DNA from: Bacillota bacterium
GTDB lineage: Bacteria > Bacillota > UBA4882 > UBA10575
NCBI GenBank assembly: GCA_012512605.1
Contig: JAAZDX010000063.1
Location: 1 to 9,110, forward strand
DNA: 9,110 nucleotides
Reading direction: 5' to 3'
Shown here: positions 1 to 7,179 of the stretch, piece by piece
How positions within the stretch are numbered: the first letter of the stretch is position 1
Layout: each line of letters begins with the position of its first letter
Notes under the pieces: model-generated
The model's database searches: none
Told to the model about the DNA's origin: nothing
The model's input: only the letters and a program-made list of their open reading frames with translations
Translations under genes and position numbers: made by a program

Positions 1-84
1 GGGGATGGTAGAAGCGTTTATGCGATCACCCACCTATCCGAAGGATAGGTGTCAAAAAACAGACTACGGTATCCTGGTTTTTTT
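1..84 (+). ncRNA. ssrS: 6S RNA, 3' portion (5' end outside the window)
   Basis: Probable 3' half of 6S RNA, which binds the sigma-A/sigma-70 RNA polymerase holoenzyme and mimics an open promoter. The order of elements follows the 3' strand of E. coli 6S RNA as I remember it. An AGAAGC-TTT-TGCGA stretch (10-25) comes first. It is followed by a perfect 9-bp hairpin, CACCTATCC (31-39) with GGATAGGTG (43-51) around a GAA loop. Then comes an ACAG...CGG.ATC stretch (59-74), which would be the 3' strand of the closing stem, and a run of seven T (78-84) as the termination site. The matching 5' strand should resemble CCAGGATACCGTAG and would lie upstream of position 1, so the call cannot be completed here. 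No start codon with a ribosome binding site is seen. An alternative is the 3' end of another structured RNA or a leader attenuator. Confidence 0.65.
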
Positions 85-105
85 ATTTTCAATCCCTGAA
101 GGGTG

Positions 106-145
106 AAGAAAAGTCCTACCTGAAAAAGGTGGGACTTTTTCTTTT
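106..145 (+). terminator. Intrinsic terminator between the 6S-like RNA and yhaO
   Basis: AAAGTCCTACCT (110-121) pairs with AGGTGGGACTTT (127-138), giving 12 bp with one G-U pair around a GAAAA loop. A T-rich tail follows (136-145). It lies about 25 bases after the first T-run, so it may be a second terminator for the upstream RNA or may insulate the repair operon from it. Confidence 0.85.
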
Positions 146-153
146 AACCTTTA

Positions 154-167
154 CAAACATTTGTTTG
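154..167. promoter_or_regulatory. Possible LexA (SOS) operator upstream of yhaO-yhaN
   Basis: The palindrome CAAACA-TT-TGTTTG matches 11 of 14 positions of the Firmicutes SOS box CGAACRNRYGTTYC, keeping the AAC-N4-GTT core. It ends 67 bases before the yhaO start, directly after the terminator at 108-145. A TTTACA hexamer (150-155) overlaps its left edge, but I could not find a convincing -10 at the right spacing, so no promoter is assigned. LexA control would suit a DNA repair operon. The match is imperfect at the G of CGAAC, and the assignment is an inference. Confidence 0.4.
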
Positions 168-234
168 GCGAAAAAAAGGATCGGGGTCGGCTTTGCAAAA
201 ATATATACGAAAGAGGAAAAAACGGAGGGGTTTT

Positions 235-1374
235 ATGGCGCGGATTCGGTGTCTGCACTTAGCCGATCTCCATCTCGGGTGGGCACCCCAAGAATGGGGG
301 GGCCGGGAGGTCGAACGGCGACAGGAACGGGATGGTTTATTAAAAAAAGCAGTCGATCTGGCCCTTGATCCGGCGGCCCAGATCCAGTTGGTGTTGATTG
401 CTGGTGACCTTTTTGAGACCCATCGCCCTTCGACCGACCTGGTCGTTGGTGTTCTGGAGGAATTGGACCGGTTGGTGCGTGCCGGCCTTCAGGTGGTGAC
501 TGTTCCCGGTAACCACGATGAAATTACTTACCATGATTCGGTTTATCGTAAGTACGGCCGGGAGTGGCCTGGCCTTTTAGTTACCAACCCGCGGCCGGAA
601 CGGGTTGGTGTTCTGACGCTTAGCGGTACGCCCTGTTATCTCTATAGTCTGGCCTATACCGGGGGTTTAACCGGTGGAACGGAGCTTTTACGGGAATTTC
701 CCCGGGGAACGGAAGATGGGCTGCATGTGGCGGTCTTTCATGGTTCTTTGGACTGGATGGCTGGCGAGCGCAGCCTCCCCCTATCGGCGCAGGGCTTAGC
801 CGATGCTGGTTATGATTATGTGGCGCTCGGTCATATCCATCAACATCGGGTAAAAACGGTGGGAAATACCCTGATCGCCTACCCGGGGATGGTCGAGGGG
901 AAGAATTTGAGCGATCCGGGGACCGGATTCTTTACCGTAGTCGAGCTTGGAGCGGGCTTTCCGCGGATCGAAAAAATACCGGTACCGGTCCGGCCTTACC
1001 GCCAGGTAGCGCTGGACGTGACCGGGATGGACGCGGATCAGTTGGGAGAGGAGCTCAAAAAGAAGGCCGATCCCGAGGCGGTGGTGGATTTTCGGTTTAC
1101 CGGCGTGCTTTCTTTCTTACCCGACTGGACGCTCCTGACGGAGCAACTGAACCGACAGTATTATCACTGCGAAGTGCGGGATGAGACGGCTTATCTCGAC
1201 CCGGCCATCCTCCAAGCGTGGGCAGAAGAACCGACTTTGCGGGGGGCTTTTTTGCAACGGATGTTAAAACGGATGGAGGCGGCCGCTACCCCGGAAGAAC
1301 AACGCCGAAATTACCTGGCCATGGCGAAAGTAATCGCGGCTTTACAAGGGGTGAAAGCTCGTGGGCCACGTTAA
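235..1374 (+). CDS. yhaO: SbcD/Mre11-like metallophosphoesterase (YhaO family DNA exonuclease)
   Basis: Predicted Mn-dependent DNA exonuclease subunit, partner of the SMC-like ATPase encoded next, acting in DNA end processing in the cytoplasm. The 379-aa product shows the full calcineurin-type phosphoesterase motif series: D11-L-H13 near the N-terminus, GD at 57-58 (AGDLFE), GNHDE at 92-96, HG at 169-170 and GHIH at 199-202. These supply the expected two-metal ligands. Residues from about 260 form a C-terminal region with no recognisable motif, probably the capping domain that contacts the ATPase. The ATG at 235 is chosen because GGAGGGG (224-230) sits just upstream and the protein then begins at the conserved strand before DLHLG. 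An in-frame TTG at 193 would add a basic 14-residue extension with no ribosome binding site. The gene overlaps the next by 14 bases, so the two are translationally coupled. Length is close to B. subtilis YhaO (about 400 aa). Classical SbcD is the alternative; the partner's features favour YhaO. Confidence 0.9.
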   Translation: MARIRCLHLADLHLGWAPQEWGGREVERRQERDGLLKKAVDLALDPAAQIQLVLIAGDLFETHRPSTDLVVGVLEELDRLVRAGLQVVTVPGNHDEITYHDSVYRKYGREWPGLLVTNPRPERVGVLTLSGTPCYLYSLAYTGGLTGGTELLREFPRGTEDGLHVAVFHGSLDWMAGERSLPLSAQGLADAGYDYVALGHIHQHRVKTVGNTLIAYPGMVEGKNLSDPGTGFFTVVELGAGFPRIEKIPVPVRPYRQVALDVTGMDADQLGEELKKKADPEAVVDFRFTGVLSFLPDWTLLTEQLNRQYYHCEVRDETAYLDPAILQAWAEEPTLRGAFLQRMLKRMEAAATPEEQRRNYLAMAKVIAALQGVKARGPR

Positions 1375-4345
1375 ATTTGAACGGATACGCCTGACTGGAT
1401 TTGGCCCCTGCCGGGAGACAACGGAATTTATCTTCGCGGATCAGCTAAATGTCTATGTGGCACCGAATGAGACCGGGAAATCAACCTTGGTGGCCGGGGT
1501 GACGGCCCTGCTTTTCGGTTTACCCCAGACCACCGACCCCACGGTGTTTGGCCAAGCCCGTTACCGGAATTGGGACAATCGCCTGGGTTTTGAGGGCGAG
1601 TTGTTCTGGCAGGTGGACGGGGAAAGCTACCGCCTGCGGCGGAATTTCCAAAACAACCAGATCTCCCTGGCCCAGCTTGTTGGTGGTGAGTACCGGGAGA
1701 TTATCGGCGGGACCCATAATCCCCGCGCCCAACGGCGTAATCAGCGCTATGAGGAGAAATTGCGTGAATTATTTGGCCTTAATTCCCAGGACCTGTTCGA
1801 AGCCACTTTTTGTTTGACCCAACCCCTCCCGGAAGCCAATGAGCTTGACGCTCGCGTTCAAGAGCTGCTCTCTGGGACTGGGGTGGGCTTTAAACACGCC
1901 ACTGACCATTTGGCCAAGGAATTACGGGAGATAACCCGTTTTACCGGTCGCCGGGGGGTTACCGTTAAGGATGCTTTTGAACCCCGCCGCTTAGAACAGT
2001 TGGCGGCGGAGATTGAAGCCACAAGAGACGCGATCCAGCGGGACCGCGAACTTGTTGACCAATTGGAAGCGGTCCGGAAGCGCCTGGGGGAAAAGGAGAA
2101 GGACCGGGCAAGACAAGAGGAAAACCTGACGGCTCAGGAACGGATGTTGGACCTCTGGGACCAGTGGCGGCAATTGAAGCAGAATTACGAGGTGGTGCGG
2201 AAGGTCTATACCCAAGTCCAGAAGAGTCGGGAACAAGCGGGGGAATTAGAGGCAACGCTGCGCCGGATTGACGAAGAAAAGGCGGCGTTTCCCTGGGGGC
2301 CAACCGCACCGCCCGAAAGCGCAGAACTCCTTGGTGAACTGGAGGCCATTGCCCAGCAGAAGATCGGGCTTGAATCAGAAATTGCCGAGTTGGAAGCGGA
2401 AAGGCGCGCGGTCCTCCCGACCGACGAGGGGGACAATGGGGACAATTTCGGGCCCGACTGGTCGGTCCTTGGTTCCCAGCCGGCGACGGTGGTGGAAAGA
2501 CGCCGAAAGCAAGCGGCAGAGGCGCTCGCGTTCTGGGCTGAATGGGAGCAGCTGGAAACCGCGGCGGCCGAAATCCGTCAGGTCCAGGATGAAGAGTATC
2601 CGCTGTTTAAAGGGGCTCCTGTGGATCTGGTCGAAACGTTAAAAGCTTATGAATCCCGGAGGGATTTTCTCCGCTTTGCGCTGGAAAATGCCAATTTGAA
2701 ATGGGAAAACGCCAAGGCGGAACTCAGACGGCTTGACCGCCAGCGGTACCTCCGGTTGGTTTTCGTGATCATTGCCATGGGGCTCGGTGGTGGGCTGGCG
2801 GTCTTTTGGACCGGCGGACGTGCCGGAATGCCCCTTTCGTTGTTGGGCGGAGTGCTGCTTGGTGCCGTCGGCGGTTATCTGGCGGGGCGTTTGTTTTTAC
2901 CCGCTGGGCCGCGGGCTCTAGTCCAGCAGAAAGTAGAGGAGAAAAAGGCACAGATGAAAGCGGCTTCTCAGAAACTAACGGAATTCGAAGCCCTGATCAA
3001 GCCATTTACGGACCGCTATCCGGACTTGGCGGCCGCTGTCCGCCGGTGGGAGCATTTGTCGGCCGAAGGCGAAAAACTCTTCCGGCGGCAGCAGGATTTG
3101 CGCCGCCGTGAGCTGGGGACCTACTCTGGTCCGGTGGCCGCCTGTCCTTTGGGGGACGGGGCGCACCTCTTGAACGAGCGTTGGACTGATTTATTCTCCT
3201 TTGCTCAGGTGGTAGCCCCGACCGCCGACTTGATCTCTTTAGGAGAACTGGTGGCCTGGCTTGCGGAAAAACCGGACCGCTGGTGGCAGCAGTTACTGAC
3301 GGAAGCCACTGCTTTTGAGGAACACAGGGCTGAACTAAACCGGAGGCAGCTCCGGCAGGAGGCGAACCAACAGTATCTGGCGAAGCAACAGCAGCAATTG
3401 GCCGCCTTGCGGGCAAGGGAGGAAGCATTAAAGATCCAGATCGATCCGCTCCTGAAGGCAGCTGGCGGTGATTACCAAGAGGCGAAGCGCCTTTGGCGCT
3501 GCTGGCAGGAACTGGGGCAACAGGCGGAAAAAGCCGACGCGGCTCTGCAGAACATCCTTACGATCCAGCGTGTTAAGACTTTAGCGGATCTGGAAGCCAA
3601 AAGCGACGACGCTTTTCTGGAAGCGCAATCCCTGCTCAGTGAGCGCCAGAAGTTGGTTGCGGCCCATCCGGGCCTGGCCCAACTGGAAACCGCCGTCGAT
3701 CCGGAAACGATCGAGGCCGGTTACGAGCAGCGGCAGGCAGAAGTAGTCCGTGCCCAAGCGGCATTACGCGCATTTGATGATGAGATCCGCCATCTCACTA
3801 CGGAGTTGGCCCGACTGGAAGGGCAGGAACCGGTGAATATCGCCCATGCCGAGGAAAAGTTGGCGGAGCTTACGGCGCGCCATGCCGAAACGGAACTAGT
3901 TTCTGATGCGCTTACCCTCGCTTATCAGGAATTAACCATTGCGATCAATGATTTTCAGAGTACTTACCGTCGGCGGCTTGCGGGGGCGATCACCACATAT
4001 TATCAGGGAATCACCGGGGTCAATGGGCGCCAGGTGGAACTGGATGAAGCCTTCCGGGTCATGGTCGTTATTGATGGGCGGCCGGTCGCGCCAGGCCAAC
4101 TAAGCTACGGGGCCCGCGATCAGCTTTATATCGCCTTGCGTTTAGGGATTGCCGATCTATTGGCTACGGAGGCGGTTTTACCTTTTGTTTTTGATGATCC
4201 GTTCTTAAACTGTGATGCGGAACGGTTAAGCAATATCCGCGCTTCTTTGCAGTTGCTCGCGGCTGAACGGCAAGTAATCCTCCTTTCCCACCGGGCTGAT
4301 TTTGCGGCTTGGGGAGAGGAGCTGGTGGTTAGAAAGCTGTCTTAA
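1361..4345 (+). CDS. yhaN: SbcC/Rad50-like AAA ATPase with central membrane hairpin (YhaN family)
   Basis: Large SMC-like ATPase (994 aa) expected to form a Mre11-Rad50-type complex with the upstream phosphoesterase. Walker A is APNETGKST (34-42), with Ala where relatives usually have Gly. Q154 lies in the Q-loop (TFCLTQ). The ABC signature LSYGARDQ spans about 914-921, Walker B is FVFDDP (D945, D946) and the H-loop is LLSHR (H977). Between the ATPase halves lie long Glu/Arg/Gln-rich coiled-coil arms (about 175-460 and 520-860). At the apex, where Rad50 has a zinc hook, there is no CXXC. Instead two hydrophobic segments (about 466-483 and 492-513) flanked by basic residues predict a membrane hairpin. 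Translation starts at GTG 1361, 9 bases after AAGGGG, inside the end of yhaO. A terminator follows within 30 bases, so this ends the operon. B. subtilis has yhaM in the same operon; it is absent here. The family assignment is solid, but the substrate is unknown. Confidence 0.9.
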   Translation: MGHVKFERIRLTGFGPCRETTEFIFADQLNVYVAPNETGKSTLVAGVTALLFGLPQTTDPTVFGQARYRNWDNRLGFEGELFWQVDGESYRLRRNFQNNQISLAQLVGGEYREIIGGTHNPRAQRRNQRYEEKLRELFGLNSQDLFEATFCLTQPLPEANELDARVQELLSGTGVGFKHATDHLAKELREITRFTGRRGVTVKDAFEPRRLEQLAAEIEATRDAIQRDRELVDQLEAVRKRLGEKEKDRARQEENLTAQERMLDLWDQWRQLKQNYEVVRKVYTQVQKSREQAGELEATLRRIDEEKAAFPWGPTAPPESAELLGELEAIAQQKIGLESEIAELEAERRAVLPTDEGDNGDNFGPDWSVLGSQPATVVERRRKQAAEALAFWAEWEQLETAAAEIRQVQDEEYPLFKGAPVDLVETLKAYESRRDFLRFALENANLKWENAKAELRRLDRQRYLRLVFVIIAMGLGGGLAVFWTGGRAGMPLSLLGGVLLGAVGGYLAGRLFLPAGPRALVQQKVEEKKAQMKAASQKLTEFEALIKPFTDRYPDLAAAVRRWEHLSAEGEKLFRRQQDLRRRELGTYSGPVAACPLGDGAHLLNERWTDLFSFAQVVAPTADLISLGELVAWLAEKPDRWWQQLLTEATAFEEHRAELNRRQLRQEANQQYLAKQQQQLAALRAREEALKIQIDPLLKAAGGDYQEAKRLWRCWQELGQQAEKADAALQNILTIQRVKTLADLEAKSDDAFLEAQSLLSERQKLVAAHPGLAQLETAVDPETIEAGYEQRQAEVVRAQAALRAFDDEIRHLTTELARLEGQEPVNIAHAEEKLAELTARHAETELVSDALTLAYQELTIAINDFQSTYRRRLAGAITTYYQGITGVNGRQVELDEAFRVMVVIDGRPVAPGQLSYGARDQLYIALRLGIADLLATEAVLPFVFDDPFLNCDAERLSNIRASLQLLAAERQVILLSHRADFAAWGEELVVRKLS

Positions 4346-4373
4346 GTGGTTGGTCCACTCAATGTTTATGATC

Positions 4374-4399
4374 AAAAGACCCCTGTGGGGTCTTTTTTT
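4374..4399 (+). terminator. Intrinsic terminator after yhaN
   Basis: AAAAGACCCC (4374-4383) pairs perfectly with GGGGTCTTTT (4387-4396) around a TGT loop, and the T-run continues to 4399. A smaller hairpin (AGTGG 4345-4349 with CCACT 4355-4359) starts at the yhaN stop codon. Because the stem is A-rich on the left and T-rich on the right, it could also work from the minus strand, but no gene lies there. The rest of the gap to 4505 is AT-rich with no clear promoter. Confidence 0.92.
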
Positions 4400-4520
4400 A
4401 GTTGTCGCGTCGGCCAGAAGTATTTTCTAATGGAAAAGACCGGGTTTTAAGCATAAAAAAGATAATGAGTCGATAGTAATTGCTAAGGGAGAGAATTTTG
4501 GTAATAAAGGAGGGAGAAAG

Positions 4521-5225
4521 ATGGAATACTTGGCACGAATCACTCTGGAACACCAAGGAATTCAGGAAATACTCCAGGTCCAAAAGGAACTGAACGAACG
4601 GCTGAAAAAAGCCAAGGGGGTTAATATCGTGCATTTAGATAACACGCTCCGTTTTTGGCGGGATTTTCTAGCCCAAGAACACATGAGTTGGGAAGAGGAG
4701 TTCGCCTTTGCGCTCTTTCGCAAATTAAACCACGGTTTGCCCGAGCGGTTACAGGGTGATCACGAAAGGATCAAAGCGGCGCTGGCGAATTTGGAGGCGA
4801 CCATCAAACCCTTACGCAGTGGTCGACCCCATTCGGGCCGGGAATTTGTGCGCTGGGGTGAAGAATTAACCGAAGCCGTTACCGACCACTTAGCCCGGGA
4901 AAACACAGCCTTGCTTGGACTGAAGGGACAAGGGGAGACGGGGCAAAATTTGGAGTTCCAACCGGAAGGCCCACCGTGGGACCGGGTGAAACACCTGGTG
5001 CAAGTGGCTGACGAGCTTTGCCAGGAATATCTGCAAAGGGCGAGCGCGCTCCGGAGTTTGGAAGAAAATACGGTTGTGGTTGCGGAAACAGAGGAGGAAG
5101 CGGTGGATTTGGAACCGGTAGCGGCGGAAGCCGGTGGGGCTGAGGGACCGCCCGACGCCGAAGCTGCTGAAGTCGGCGAAACAAACGAAACAGGTGAATT
5201 CGGTGAAGCCGGTTTCCTTCTTTAA
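4521..5225 (+). CDS. Hemerythrin-like HHE-domain diiron protein with acidic C-terminal tail
   Basis: Residues 1-135 form a predicted four-helix bundle carrying the hemerythrin ligand set: H11, H54-x3-E58 (HMSWE), H81 (GDHER) and H123-x3-E127 (HLARE). Such domains hold an oxo-bridged diiron centre and bind O2, NO or peroxide, or store iron. Their roles range from sensing to detoxification, so the precise job here is unknown. Residues about 150-185 look helical and may add a further helix. Residues about 186-230 are a low-complexity Glu/Ala/Gly tail with no membrane segment or signal peptide, so a cytoplasmic location is likely. The start is well defined: AAAGGAGG (4506-4513) lies 7 bases before the ATG. 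The gene is monocistronic, between the yhaN terminator and one at 5324-5355. At 234 aa it is longer than a bare HHE domain (roughly 130-160 aa) because of the tail. A role in oxidative or nitrosative stress is an inference. Confidence 0.85.
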   Translation: MEYLARITLEHQGIQEILQVQKELNERLKKAKGVNIVHLDNTLRFWRDFLAQEHMSWEEEFAFALFRKLNHGLPERLQGDHERIKAALANLEATIKPLRSGRPHSGREFVRWGEELTEAVTDHLARENTALLGLKGQGETGQNLEFQPEGPPWDRVKHLVQVADELCQEYLQRASALRSLEENTVVVAETEEEAVDLEPVAAEAGGAEGPPDAEAAEVGETNETGEFGEAGFLL

Positions 5226-5323
5226 GTGCCTACTGTTGGGAATGCAGTTTGTTTATTGACTGCGAGGAAACCTTTGTCGAACGGTTGAGTAAAAAAACAA
5301 TCAAGTATTTCAAACCAACCGAA

Positions 5324-5355
5324 CGGTCGTCAGCGTCAGCGACGACCGAATTTTT
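5324..5355 (+). terminator. Intrinsic terminator after the HHE gene
   Basis: CGGTCGTC (5324-5331) pairs perfectly with GACGACCG (5341-5348) around a 9-base loop, followed by AA and five T. It lies about 100 bases after the HHE stop codon and before the next promoter. The bases between stop and stem (5226-5323) hold only a weak hairpin (GCAGT 5244-5248 with ACTGC 5259-5263) and nothing that looks coding. Confidence 0.8.
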
Positions 5356-5395
5356 GTGCCCGATCCTAATTCGGGCATTTTCTACCGGTGAAATC

Positions 5396-5404
5396 TGGTA
5401 TAAT
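5396..5404 (+). promoter_or_regulatory. Extended -10 sigma-A promoter for the endoQ-mrnC-thyX set
   Basis: TGGTATAAT is an extended -10 (TGn before a perfect TATAAT at 5399-5404). The bases 17 upstream (5376-5381, CATTTT) are a poor -35, which is usual for extended -10 promoters. Transcription would start near 5411, about 30 bases before the ATG at 5443 and just after the preceding terminator. Confidence 0.65.
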
Positions 5405-5442
5405 ACGGGAAGGAGTAAAAAGTCAGACTAGGAGCTAATCTT

Positions 5443-6675
5443 ATGCAATATTGGGCCGATCTTCACCTCCATTCCCATTACGCCATGGCCGCCAGTAAAG
5501 ACGCCATCCCCGAACAGCTGGTCTTTTGGGCGCGACGGAAAGGGTTGACGCTGGTTGGGACCGGCGATCTTACCCATCCCGGATGGCGGGCTGAACTCCG
5601 GACCAAACTGGAAGAAGCGGAAGAAGGCCTTTGGCGTTTGAAGCCATCCTATGAGCTCCCGCCCGGTTCGGATCTGCCGATGGCCCCGACGGTCCGGTTT
5701 GTTCTGGCGGGAGAGGTCTGTACCATCTATAAAAAGGCGGGGAAAACCCGGAAAGTTCACCATTTGATCCTGTTGCCCCATTTTGAGGCGGCGGAGCGTC
5801 TCGCCAACCGCTTGGACCCCTACGGAAAGCTGGCCAGTAACGGACGGCCCATCTTAAAATTGGACAGTCGTGATCTGTTGGCTATTGTTTTGGAGGTCGC
5901 CCCCCAGGCGGTGTTGATCCCAGCCCATATTTGGACGCCCCATTATTCGGTGTTTGGGATGAATACTGGCTTTAGCAGCTTGGAAGAATGTTACGAGGAC
6001 TTAACCGGCGAAATCCATGCCGTGGAGACCGGGTTATCCTCCGACCCGGCGATGAACCGTAAGCTAAGTATCCTTGATGATTACGCCCTTGTCTCCAACT
6101 CCGACGCCCATTCGCCAGTTAAGTTGGCCCGGGAAGCAACTCTTTTCGCGACCGAACTTTCCTTTTCTGGTTTGCGGCAGGCGCTCCGCAGGCCATTTAC
6201 TGGTTTGTTAGGGACGGTTGAGTTTTTTCCCGAAGAAGGAAAGTACCATTGGGATGGGCACCGGGCTTGCGGGGTGCAGTGGTCTCCCCAGCAGACGATG
6301 GGTGCCGGGGGGAAATGTCCGGTCTGTGGTCGCCGGGTTACCGTCGGCGTGCTCCACCGGGTCACGGCTTTGGCCGACCGGGCAGAGGAAGGACAACCCC
6401 CTACGGCCCGACCGGCACAGCGGTTATTGTCCTTAACCAAGATTATTGCCGAAGCAGAGCGGGTGGGGGAAGGGACGAAAAAAGTGCAGCGCTGCTATGA
6501 TCAGCTGCTTGCGTCCCACGGCCCGGAATTAAGCATTCTCCGGGAGGTTTCCATTTCCGCCTTGGCGGAGACTGCCGGGGCGCGGGTGGCCGAAGGGGTC
6601 CGCCGGGTGCGCCAGGGTTTGCTTAAAGTTACCCCCGGGTACGACGGAGTTTATGGTGCGGTGGAAATTTTTTAA
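5443..6675 (+). CDS. Endonuclease Q-like PHP-family DNA repair endonuclease
   Basis: EndoQ enzymes nick DNA 5' of deaminated bases (deoxyuridine, hypoxanthine, xanthine) and abasic sites. They were described first in Thermococcales and later in a few bacteria. The 410-aa product has a PHP metal site: ADLHLHS (D6, H8, H10), GDLTHP (D42, H45), E91, H106-H107, PAHIWTP (H162), E195 and NSDAH (D221, H223). A putative zinc module follows: DGHRAC (H273, C276), then CPVCG (C292, C295) with the GVLHRV...LADR segment typical of the family (302-313). The C-terminal region (about 325-395) contains a helix-hairpin-helix-like stretch, LAETAGARVAEGV, that could bind DNA. The start at ATG 5443 has AGGAG (5430-5434) 8 bases upstream. 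The gene is first in a set with mrnC and thyX, with 48 bases to the next start. Length fits EndoQ (about 400-420 aa). A generic PHP phosphoesterase is the alternative, but the zinc module argues against it. Confidence 0.85.
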   Translation: MQYWADLHLHSHYAMAASKDAIPEQLVFWARRKGLTLVGTGDLTHPGWRAELRTKLEEAEEGLWRLKPSYELPPGSDLPMAPTVRFVLAGEVCTIYKKAGKTRKVHHLILLPHFEAAERLANRLDPYGKLASNGRPILKLDSRDLLAIVLEVAPQAVLIPAHIWTPHYSVFGMNTGFSSLEECYEDLTGEIHAVETGLSSDPAMNRKLSILDDYALVSNSDAHSPVKLAREATLFATELSFSGLRQALRRPFTGLLGTVEFFPEEGKYHWDGHRACGVQWSPQQTMGAGGKCPVCGRRVTVGVLHRVTALADRAEEGQPPTARPAQRLLSLTKIIAEAERVGEGTKKVQRCYDQLLASHGPELSILREVSISALAETAGARVAEGVRRVRQGLLKVTPGYDGVYGAVEIF

Positions 6676-6723
6676 GGGAAAAACGGTTAACAAAAGGAAG
6701 TTGTGCAGGAAGGAAGTTGTCAG

Positions 6724-7179
6724 TTGCCAAAAGCAGATGAATTATCCCCGGCCCATTGGGCCTACTTGGGAGATGCTCTCTACGAGGTTTATGTCCGCGA
6801 ACAACTGGTGCGGGATCCGGCTTACCACAATACGGGTGAATTACACCGGGAAGCCATCAAATATGTGCGCGCGGAAGCCCAGGCTCGGATCGTAAATTTC
6901 ATCACCCCCCAGCTTACCGAGGAAGAGCAGGAGCTGATCCGCAAGGGGCGGAACCAAAAGTGCGGACATATTCCCGCCCACACCAATGCGGTGACGTACC
7001 GTTATAGTACGGCCTGGGAGAGCCTCCTCGGGTACCTTTATCTAACGGGACGGAAAGAACGGATGTGGGAACTGATCGCGGCTGGCTTTAATTATTTAAA
7101 AAATGAACAGGGGGAGGCCCCGTCCGCGGCTGGAACGAAGGGGAAAACAGCGCGACAGGAGGAGAAAACATGGAAGTAA
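6724..7179 (+). CDS. mrnC: Mini-ribonuclease 3 (Mini-III), 23S rRNA maturation
   Basis: Mini-III is an RNase III catalytic domain without a double-stranded-RNA-binding domain. In B. subtilis it trims the 3' and 5' ends of 23S rRNA precursor as a homodimer. From the TTG start the product is 151 aa. Motifs are YLGDALYE (14-21, catalytic D17), KGRNQK (74-79) and the second acidic site YRYSTAWESLLGYLYL with E99. The tail after about 130 is hydrophilic and variable. I prefer TTG at 6724 because AGGAAGGAAG (6707-6716) lies 7 bases upstream. The in-frame GTG at 6703 has its purine stretch only 2 bases away and would add seven unconserved residues. The last 10 bases overlap thyX, so the two are translationally coupled. 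In many Firmicutes mrnC follows cysS; here the EndoQ-like gene takes that place. Confidence 0.9.
   Translation: MPKADELSPAHWAYLGDALYEVYVREQLVRDPAYHNTGELHREAIKYVRAEAQARIVNFITPQLTEEEQELIRKGRNQKCGHIPAHTNAVTYRYSTAWESLLGYLYLTGRKERMWELIAAGFNYLKNEQGEAPSAAGTKGKTARQEEKTWK

Noticed and set aside
193..234. TTG-initiated N-terminal extension of the yhaO product
   Set aside because: It has no ribosome binding site and encodes a basic leader unlike the family. GGAGGGG at 224-230 points to ATG 235.
3006..3428. 140-codon minus-strand open frame within yhaN (and similar ones, for example 1965-2309)
   Set aside because: Antisense shadow of a clearly coding + strand gene. The Pro/Arg/Ser-rich translation is typical of reverse frames in GC-rich genes.
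4451..4480. GCATA...GATAGTA resembling a sporulation sigma (F/G type) promoter before the HHE gene
   Set aside because: The -10 match is poor and the region is AT-rich, so such matches are expected by chance.
5274..5281. TTGTCGAA, a match to the Spo0A box
   Set aside because: A single short motif that can occur by chance. It lies upstream of a terminator and about 120 bases from the nearest promoter, so no regulated gene is evident.
5249..5431. 60-codon open frame between the HHE and EndoQ genes
   Set aside because: It starts at a TTG with no ribosome binding site and runs across an intrinsic terminator and the promoter of the next gene. The product has no recognisable features.
6703..6723. 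GTG 6703 as mrnC start
   Set aside because: The purine stretch before it is only 2 bases away and the added residues are unconserved. TTG 6724 has AGGAAGGAAG at good spacing.
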